Below are positions 58,383 to 64,000 of a stretch of 64,000 nucleotides of DNA, in pieces. Position numbers and translations under genes: made by a program. The stretch's first letter is position 1. The number at the start of each line of letters is the position of its first letter. The notes beneath the pieces were generated by a model. The model was not told the origin of the DNA. It ran no database searches and saw only the letters and a program-made list of their open reading frames with translations. The stretch is from Gemmatimonadota bacterium (GTDB lineage Bacteria > Gemmatimonadota > Gemmatimonadetes > Gemmatimonadales > Gemmatimonadaceae): NCBI GenBank assembly GCA_028287305.1, contig JAQBPX010000015.1:186001-250000 (forward strand), written 5' to 3'.

Positions 58383-59972
58383 ATGCGCGGGGGAGGGATC
58401 GCGCTCGTTGCGACGATGGTGGCGTCGGGCGTCGCGCAGGCGCAGCTCACCTCCCTCGCCACCGAGCGCAGCAACTACGTGCTGCTCCTGGGCAAGGACA
58501 CGCTCGGGCTGGAGCGCGTGCAGCGCACGCCGGGGCACTTCGAGGGCGAGCTGCTGGTGAAGGTTGGCGGCGTGCGCGTGCGGTACGATGGCGACGTGAG
58601 CGACAATGGGCTGGTGACGCGCGTGCGGCTCCTCACCGCGCGCACCAACACCACGGACACGAGCGTGTACCAGGCCGCGGAGTTTCGCCTGGTGGGGGAC
58701 AGCGTGCTGGCGGACATCACGCCGCGCGGGGGCAGCACCGTGCACCAGTCCCGCGCGATCGAGCGCGGCGCGCTGCCGTACCTGAACCCGTCGGCATTCT
58801 TCCTCGAGCTGGCGGTGCGGCGGGCGTTGATGGTGGGTGGCGACAGCGTGACCTTCCCGAGCCTGCAGGCGGCAGGGGGCGCGGTGGTGCCGATGACGGT
58901 GCTGCGCCTGGCGAAGGATTCCGTGCGGTTGCTGGTGGGGCAGGGCGTGATGACGATCGCGCTATCGCGGGATGCGCGGCTGGTGGGTGCGCTGGAGTCG
59001 AGGCAGGGCTTCCGCATCGTGGCGGTGGATCACGAGGTCTCCATGACCACGGAGCGCGCGGATTACTCCGCGCCCGCGGGGGCGCCGTACACCTCAGAGG
59101 AGGTGGTGGTGACCACGCCAGGCGGGCTGCACCTGTCGGGCACGCTCACGCTCCCGCGAGTGAAGGCGGGCGTGAAGGTGCCGGCAGTGCTCACGCTGAC
59201 CGGCAGCGGACCCGAGGATCGCGACGAATACATCGCGACGGTGAGTGGATATCGGCCATTTCGCACCCTGGCTGACTCGCTGGGGCGCCGCGGGATTGCC
59301 GTGCTGCGCCTGGACGACCGCGGCGTTGGTGGATCGGACGCGGGACCGGCGTCGTTCACCACCGAGGATTTCGCGGCTGATGCAGTGGCGGCGCTGGAGT
59401 GGCTCCGTCACCGGCCTGAGGTGGACGCGCGACGCCTTGCGCTGCTCGGTCACAGCGAGGGTGGGATGACGGCGCCGCTCGCTGTGCTGAGGGACCCTCG
59501 CGTGCGGGCGATGGTGCTGATGGCGCCGCCGGGAATGCTCGGCCAGAAGATCCTCGACTACCAGGTGCGCCACCCCCTCGAGCTCGATACCAGCCTCAGC
59601 GTCGCGCGGCGCGACTCGCTGATCGCGGCCGGGAACAGGTCGATCACGGAGTCGGCGGCGCACAACCCGTGGTTGCGGTTCCTGCTCGACTACGACCCTG
59701 GTCCCACTGCGAGAAAAGTGCGAATTCCCGTGCTGATCGCGCAGGGCGCCACTGATCGGCAGGTGACGGCTGAACAGGCCGCGATGCTCGCGCGAGCGTT
59801 CCGGGCAGGGGGAAATCGCGACGTGACGGTGAAAATTTTCCCGGCGACGAATCACCTTTTTCTCGCCGATCCCAGCGGTGAGGGCTCGGGATATGCCGCG
59901 CTGCCGGTGCACGTGATGCGACCGGAAGTGGTGGGCGCGGTGGTGGACTGGCTGGTGAAAAAGCTGCGCTGA
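58383..59972 (+). CDS. Secreted alpha/beta hydrolase
   Basis: A 529-aa exported protein. The signal peptide ends GVAQAQL (about 21). An N-terminal beta-rich region (about 25-235) precedes an alpha/beta hydrolase domain (about 240-529). The nucleophile elbow is GHSEGG (LLGHSEGGMTAP), the acid Asp lies in QGATDRQV, and the His in ATNHLFL. The layout resembles S9-type prolyl oligopeptidase relatives and acetyl-xylan-esterase-like proteins. The substrate is unknown. It begins 4 nt after nfo with GAGG upstream. Confidence 0.88.
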   Translation: MRGGGIALVATMVASGVAQAQLTSLATERSNYVLLLGKDTLGLERVQRTPGHFEGELLVKVGGVRVRYDGDVSDNGLVTRVRLLTARTNTTDTSVYQAAEFRLVGDSVLADITPRGGSTVHQSRAIERGALPYLNPSAFFLELAVRRALMVGGDSVTFPSLQAAGGAVVPMTVLRLAKDSVRLLVGQGVMTIALSRDARLVGALESRQGFRIVAVDHEVSMTTERADYSAPAGAPYTSEEVVVTTPGGLHLSGTLTLPRVKAGVKVPAVLTLTGSGPEDRDEYIATVSGYRPFRTLADSLGRRGIAVLRLDDRGVGGSDAGPASFTTEDFAADAVAALEWLRHRPEVDARRLALLGHSEGGMTAPLAVLRDPRVRAMVLMAPPGMLGQKILDYQVRHPLELDTSLSVARRDSLIAAGNRSITESAAHNPWLRFLLDYDPGPTARKVRIPVLIAQGATDRQVTAEQAAMLARAFRAGGNRDVTVKIFPATNHLFLADPSGEGSGYAALPVHVMRPEVVGAVVDWLVKKLR

Positions 59973-59986
59973 CGCGAGCGCAAAAA

Positions 59987-60175
59987 ATGCGGTTCTCATA
60001 GGGGAAAACGGGGTGCGCCGCTGTCGGCGCACCTCGTTGTTCAACATGGTGATGCAGCGCACCGACTCGTGTCCAGCGAGGGCGGATGCCGTACTCCTCA
60101 TGGGGGAAATGCGCACCGTCGCAGCGTCGGCCATGCGTGCGCCAAGGTGAAAATGCGCCGTTCTCATAGGGGAAA
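59987..60175 (+). promoter_or_regulatory. Three leader repeats upstream of the SWIB/H1-like gene
   Basis: The motif (A)ATGCGNGTTCTCATAGGGGAAA occurs as near-exact copies at 59987-60007 and 60153-60175, and as a diverged copy at 60086-60109 (CCGTACTCCTCATGGGGGAAA). A perfect hairpin (GGTGCGCCG, CTGT loop, CGGCGCACC, 60012-60033) sits between the first two. The region fills the 313-bp gap before the gene at 60286. No other feature is seen in this gap. Confidence 0.65.
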
Positions 60176-60285
60176 TCGCGAATATTCCCTATTGCGCAGG
60201 GTGCGGATGATTTTACCTTACCGCGCGACGGACAAAGTTCGTTCCGGGCGATTCAATCCGTTTTCCATTCTCAGGGAGAGAAAGC

Positions 60286-60675
60286 ATGGCCGCTAAAAAG
60301 GGCGCGAAGAAGGGCGCTGCGAAGAAGTCCGCCGCGAAGAAGGCTCCGGCAAAGAAGGCCGCCGCAAAGAAGGCGCCGGCAAAGAAGGCTGCGAAGAAGG
60401 CCGCCAAGAAGGGCGCCAAGCGCACGCCGAACGCCGCGTTCATGAAGGCGATGAACCCGACCCCCGCGCTCGCCGCCGTCGTGGGCAACAACGCGATGCC
60501 CCGCACGGAAGTCACCAAGAAGCTCTGGGCGTACATCAAGCGGAAGGGCCTCCAGGACGCCAAGGAGCGCCGCATGATCAACGCCGACGACAACCTCAAG
60601 GCCGTCTTCGGTGGCAAGACCAAGGTCTCGATGTTCGAGATGACGAAGCTCGTCAACAAGCACCTCAAGGACTGA
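60286..60675 (+). CDS. H1-like / SWIB-MDM2 domain protein
   Basis: A 129-aa protein. The first 45 residues are Lys/Ala repeats (AAKKGAKKGAAKKSAAKKAP begins it), like the chlamydial Hc and other bacterial H1-like tails that bind DNA. The rest is a SWIB/MDM2 fold (about 50-129): MNPTPALAAVVGNNAMPRTEV, KKLWAYIKRKGLQD, RRMINADDNLKAVFGGK, MFEMTKLVNKHL. SWIB domains bind peptides in eukaryotic chromatin remodellers. ATG has AGGGAGAG at the right distance. It probably acts in the nucleoid. A terminator follows at 60700. Confidence 0.93.
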   Translation: MAAKKGAKKGAAKKSAAKKAPAKKAAAKKAPAKKAAKKAAKKGAKRTPNAAFMKAMNPTPALAAVVGNNAMPRTEVTKKLWAYIKRKGLQDAKERRMINADDNLKAVFGGKTKVSMFEMTKLVNKHLKD

Positions 60676-60699
60676 GCTGCTCGCCTGCTGAATGGGAAG

Positions 60700-60734
60700 G
60701 GGGCGCGCCTCACGGCGCGCCCCTTTTCGTTTTC
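60700..60734 (+). terminator. Terminator of the SWIB/H1-like gene
   Basis: GGGGCGCGCC (60700-60709) pairs perfectly with GGCGCGCCCC (60714-60723) around TCAC, followed by TTTTCGTTTT. It lies 25 nt after the stop codon. Confidence 0.92.
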
Positions 60735-60790
60735 CGCCACTAGATTCCAGTCGTACGCCCCTCCCACCGCTCCCCTTCGTCATCACGCAC

Positions 60791-61615
60791 GTGGCCGCTC
60801 CGAAGCGCACAGGCAAGTCGCCGCAGAACGTCGTTTCCCAGGCCCGGTCGAAGGGCTCCGGTGGCCCCTCCGGCATGCGCGTGGTGTGGGAGAACGTGAA
60901 GTCGCTCGCGGGCGCGCTGCTGATCTTCCTGCTCATCAAGACGTTCGCGGTCGAGGCGTTCCGCATCCCGAGCGGCTCGATGATCCCCACGCTCCAGGTG
61001 GGCGACTGGCTGTTCGTGAACAAGATCGTGTACGGCCCCACGGTTCCCTTCGGGCACAAGCCGCTCTTCCACGGCTACCAGGAGCCGAAGCGCGGAGAGG
61101 TGATCGTGTTCGAGTCGCCGTACCAGGCAGACCAACCCGAGGATCCCACCCCCACGCTGGTGAAGCGGATGGTGGGTGCGCCGGGCGACACGCTCTACAT
61201 GCGCGCGGGATTGCTCTACCTCAACGGGCTGCCGCAGCGACAGGGTTACGCAGCCGCCAGCAACCACAAGGGCGACGCCAACGAGGCCAACCCGCTGTTC
61301 GACTGGCAGCACAAGGTCGAGATCAGGGGATCACGCTTCGGCGCGCCGCCCGCCACGCCGCTGCACGACGAGTGGGGCCCGATAGTGGTGCCCGCCGGGC
61401 ATTACATGATGATGGGTGACAACCGGTACTGCTCGAAGGACGGCCGCTACTGGGGACTCGTGCCGCGCGACAACATCCGCGGCCGCCCCATCTTCGTGTA
61501 CTACTCCTACGTGCCCGGTGGCGTGGACGACCCGTGCAGTGGTGACGCGAGCAACCGCCCGCTGTCGTTCCTCACCGACATTCGCTGGTCGCGGATCGGG
61601 ACCGTGATTCGGTAA
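60791..61615 (+). CDS. lepB: Signal peptidase I
   Basis: Cleaves signal peptides from exported proteins at the outer face of the inner membrane. The 274-aa protein has one N-terminal helix (about 36-53) and the S26 catalytic residues: Ser63 in IPSGSMIPTL and Lys125 in TLVKRMVGAPGD. The conserved boxes VGDWLFVNK, RGEVIVFE, YMMMGDNRYCSKDGRYWG and RPIFVYYS follow in order. GTG 60791 gives a basic N-terminus; ATG 60875 is a possible shorter start. The only upstream gene is the SWIB protein, separated by a terminator. Confidence 0.95.
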   Translation: MAAPKRTGKSPQNVVSQARSKGSGGPSGMRVVWENVKSLAGALLIFLLIKTFAVEAFRIPSGSMIPTLQVGDWLFVNKIVYGPTVPFGHKPLFHGYQEPKRGEVIVFESPYQADQPEDPTPTLVKRMVGAPGDTLYMRAGLLYLNGLPQRQGYAAASNHKGDANEANPLFDWQHKVEIRGSRFGAPPATPLHDEWGPIVVPAGHYMMMGDNRYCSKDGRYWGLVPRDNIRGRPIFVYYSYVPGGVDDPCSGDASNRPLSFLTDIRWSRIGTVIR

Positions 61616-61795
61616 CTGCAACAGCGAACACGAATGACACGAAGGGGCCGCTAACGCGGCCTCACGAGCCAGCTGCGCCGGCGGCACGAAGTGGCCACCA
61701 CCGACCTTCTTGGTGTTCGCCGGCGTTAGCCGGCGCTGGTGGCAGTTCTTCGTGCAGGCCGCGCAGCGGCCCTTCGTGTTCATGCGGTTGCAGTT
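61614..61795. repeat. Long imperfect inverted repeat between lepB and a penicillin acylase gene
   Basis: The left arm (61614-61668) and right arm (about 61745-61795) pair over AACTGCAAC, CACGAAGGG, CCGCT and CGCGGCCT blocks with small gaps. The left arm carries a GGCCGCTAACGCGGCC hairpin, and the centre carries GCCGGCGTTAGCCGGC. The left arm starts at the lepB stop. The 208-bp gap holds no gene I can support. Confidence 0.7.
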
Positions 61796-61823
61796 GTGGT
61801 GAACCGCGGACCATATTCGCCGA

Positions 61824-64000
61824 GTGAGAACACTCCTTATCCTCGCGGCACTCATCCCCGCGATCGCCGGCGCGCAATCCCAGTACGCCAACCTCGACTC
61901 GGCCCGCGCGCGACTGTCGCAGATCGACGGATCCCTGCGGGCCCCGGGGCTCGACTCGGCGGTGGAGGTCTTACGCGACACGTGGGGCGTGCCGCACATC
62001 TACGCCCGCACCGCGCACGACCTGTTCTTCGCGCAGGGTTTCGTGGCCGCGCAGGACCGCCTCTTCCAGATGGAGATGTGGCGCCGCAATGGCGAGGGAC
62101 GACTGGCCGAGGTGCTCGGCCCCGGCTACGTGGAGCGCGACCGCTTCGCGCGACTGATGCGCTATCGCGGCGACATGAACGCCGAATGGGCCGCGTATTC
62201 ACCCGATGCGCGCGAGATCTCCCGCGCGTTCACCAGCGGGGTGAACGCGTGGATTCGCCAGGTGCGAGAGCGGCCGCCGATCGAGTTCGCGCTGCTCGGC
62301 GTCGCGCCGGACGAATGGGACGAGACCGTTCCACTCAACCGCCTGGCCGCGCTCGCGATGACCGGCAACGCGGATTACGAGGCGATGCGCGCGCAGCTCG
62401 TCACGATGGTCGGCCCGAAGCGCGCGGGTGAGCTGTGGCCCACCATCCCGCATCGCGAGCTGGATCCGGTCCCCGGCCTCGACCTGGCCGGCATCAACAT
62501 CTTCTCGGTGGGCGCTTACTCCTTCGCGGTCGGCGGCATCGGCTACCCGAAGGTGGTGGGATCGAACAACTGGGTGGTGAGCGGCGCGAAGTCGGAGACC
62601 GGCAAGCCGATCCTCGCGAACGATCCGCATCGCACGATCAAGAATCCGTCGCTCCGCTACCTCACGCACCTCGTGGGGCCGGGCTGGAACGTGATCGGCT
62701 CCGGAGAGCCCGCAGTCCCTGGAGTGGCCGTGGGGCACAACGAGCGCGTGGCGTTCGGGCTCACGATCGTGGGCATGGACCAGCAGGATCTCTATGTGGA
62801 GCGCGTGGCCGCGTGCCCGAGCGCGGTCCAGCGCCCGGGCGACCAGTCGGCGCGCTGCAGCTGGTTCAATGGGCGCTGGACGCCGCTGCGCACCATCATC
62901 GACACCATACGCGTGCGGAATGCGGAGCCGCGCGTGGTGCGACTCGAGTTCACGTCGCATGGCCCGCTGGTCGCCCTGGACCCGAAGCGCAACCGCGCCT
63001 TCGCGCTCCGCTTCGTGGGCAGCGAGCCGGGCACAGCGGGGTACCTCGCGCAGCTCTCGCTCGACCGCGCGCATGACTGGCCCAGCTTCCAGCGCGCGGC
63101 CGCGCGCTGGAAGCTGCCCACCGAGAACCTCATCTACGCGGACGTGGACGGAAACATCGGCTGGGCAGCGAGTGGCCTGATGCCGAAGCGCTCGTGGTCC
63201 GGCTTGCTCCCCGTGCCGGGCGACGGGCGCTTCGAGTGGAGCGGCTTCCGCGATGCGAGCGAACTGCCGTCGAGCTACAATCCGCGCTCCGGATTCATCG
63301 CCACGGCGAACAACGACATCCGGCCGAAGGGCTACGCGCCGGCGCTCAACTTCGACTTCGCAACGCCCTTCCGCGTGCAGCGCATCACCGAGGTGCTGCA
63401 GTCGCGGAAGAAGTTCAGCGTCGCGGACTTCATGAAGCTGCAGCACGACGAGCTCTCCATCCCCGCGCGCACGCTGGTCCCGCTGCTCCTTGCGGCCGCC
63501 CGGCGCAACGGCAGCGCCCGCGATCGCGAGTCCATCGGCGCGCTGTCGCGCTGGAACTACGTGATGAGCCAGGACTCGGCCGCCCCCGCGATCTTCGAGG
63601 CGTGGTCGACCTCGATGGGCCACCGCATGCTCGCCGCCCTCGCGCGCGACACGATCGCGGCATTCGTGGAGGAGCTGAATGTCTCCGAGTGGGCGCAGAT
63701 GCTGGGCGAGGTGAAGCTCGCGGGACGTGACTCCCTGATGCTTGCCGCGCTCACCGACGCCGACAACTTCCTGGTGAGCAAGCTCGGCGCTGATCGCAGC
63801 GCCTGGCGCTGGGGAGCGATTCACCGCGCGAGCTTTCCCCATGCGATTGCGAGCGCCTTCGACCCGCCGTCCGTGGCGCGCGGCGGAAATGCGAACACCG
63901 TGAACTCGACATCGGGCGCGAACTACCAGCAGAGCGATGGCGCGAGCTATCGCGAGATCATCGATGTCGGCAACTGGGATCGCTCGGTGGCCACGAGCGT
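61824..64000 (+). CDS. Penicillin acylase family (S45 Ntn-hydrolase) protein, 3'-truncated
   Basis: The frame is open from GTG 61824 to the window edge (about 725 codons), so the end is missing. A signal peptide (VRTLLILAALIPAIAGAQ) precedes the alpha-subunit region (LRDTWGVPHIYARTAHDLFFAQGFVAAQD in part). Autocatalytic activation to an N-terminal nucleophile is expected at Ser247 in VVGSNNWVVSG, the S45 signature. The LANDPHR and SHGPLVALD regions follow. The family includes penicillin, AHL and cyclic imide acylases; the substrate cannot be inferred. It acts in the periplasm. Confidence 0.93.
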   Translation, partial: MRTLLILAALIPAIAGAQSQYANLDSARARLSQIDGSLRAPGLDSAVEVLRDTWGVPHIYARTAHDLFFAQGFVAAQDRLFQMEMWRRNGEGRLAEVLGPGYVERDRFARLMRYRGDMNAEWAAYSPDAREISRAFTSGVNAWIRQVRERPPIEFALLGVAPDEWDETVPLNRLAALAMTGNADYEAMRAQLVTMVGPKRAGELWPTIPHRELDPVPGLDLAGINIFSVGAYSFAVGGIGYPKVVGSNNWVVSGAKSETGKPILANDPHRTIKNPSLRYLTHLVGPGWNVIGSGEPAVPGVAVGHNERVAFGLTIVGMDQQDLYVERVAACPSAVQRPGDQSARCSWFNGRWTPLRTIIDTIRVRNAEPRVVRLEFTSHGPLVALDPKRNRAFALRFVGSEPGTAGYLAQLSLDRAHDWPSFQRAAARWKLPTENLIYADVDGNIGWAASGLMPKRSWSGLLPVPGDGRFEWSGFRDASELPSSYNPRSGFIATANNDIRPKGYAPALNFDFATPFRVQRITEVLQSRKKFSVADFMKLQHDELSIPARTLVPLLLAAARRNGSARDRESIGALSRWNYVMSQDSAAPAIFEAWSTSMGHRMLAALARDTIAAFVEELNVSEWAQMLGEVKLAGRDSLMLAALTDADNFLVSKLGADRSAWRWGAIHRASFPHAIASAFDPPSVARGGNANTVNSTSGANYQQSDGASYREIIDVGNWDRSVATS

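Noticed and set aside
1-64000. Search for CRISPR arrays, tRNA, rRNA and phage or transposase genes
   Set aside because: None seen. Repeats in the window are inverted arms, not regularly spaced direct repeats, and no cas, integrase or transposase motif was found.

Overview
The window is 64 kb of very GC-rich, tightly packed bacterial chromosome. It holds about 60 protein genes on both strands and no rRNA, tRNA, CRISPR array, prophage or transposase that I can see. The gene content points to a diderm heterotroph, and its style resembles Gemmatimonadota: many secreted or lipid-anchored proteins, DUF5916-type and Omp85-like outer-membrane barrels, TonB-plug domains without barrels, several M1/M20 peptidases, two diguanylate cyclases, a histone-H1-like/SWIB protein and a cyanophycin operon. 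There is no rRNA here to prove the phylum, so that placement is inference.

Layout. 1-9 kb: the 3' part of an RND efflux pump, a DedA/DinB pair, a small GNAT, a haem c lipoprotein coupled to msrA, a periplasmic OB-fold/PAS/GGDEF cyclase, and rpsU. 9-19 kb: a plug-domain protein, an M20 peptidase, a large outer-membrane barrel, and a three-gene cyanophycin operon on the minus strand (cphA, a degenerate CphA-like protein, cphB). 19-34 kb: a membrane GGDEF, a MacB-like permease, a D-cysteine desulfhydrase/ACC deaminase relative, a transglutaminase-like protein, an O-antigen ligase-like protein, and a four-gene run (DUF5916 barrel, plug-domain protein, small secreted protein, M1 peptidase). 34-47 kb: acyl-ACP desaturase, aminopeptidase N-like enzyme, Ycf46-type AAA ATPase coupled to a DinB protein, GspF-like protein, TetA-like MFS, small lipoproteins, a CAP-domain protein and a SolA-type flavoenzyme. 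47-64 kb: an H1-like AT-hook protein, a barrel/CBM48 protein, lipoproteins, CPBP protease coupled to PhzF, two tandem paralogues, pruA, an orphan receiver-DHp protein followed by endonuclease IV, an alpha/beta hydrolase, the SWIB protein, lepB, and the 5' part of a penicillin acylase family gene.

Two themes run across the window. First, many gene boundaries overlap as ATGA, GTGA or TTGA, which implies translational coupling (DedA-DinB, haem c-msrA, the cyanophycin operon, MFS with its upstream lipoprotein, AAA-DinB, PhzF-CPBP). Second, eight intergenic gaps contain long imperfect inverted repeats whose arms are built from short repeated words. The arms often reach into the flanking gene ends, and in two gaps they enclose a perfect terminator hairpin. 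The clearest is at 33499-33774.

The best candidates for something undescribed are the P-loop-less CphA-like partner in the cyanophycin operon, the family of word-repeat intergenic hairpins, a perfect 12-bp hairpin that presents the Shine-Dalgarno of the CBM48-barrel gene in its loop, and the triplicated leader repeat upstream of the SWIB/H1-like gene.
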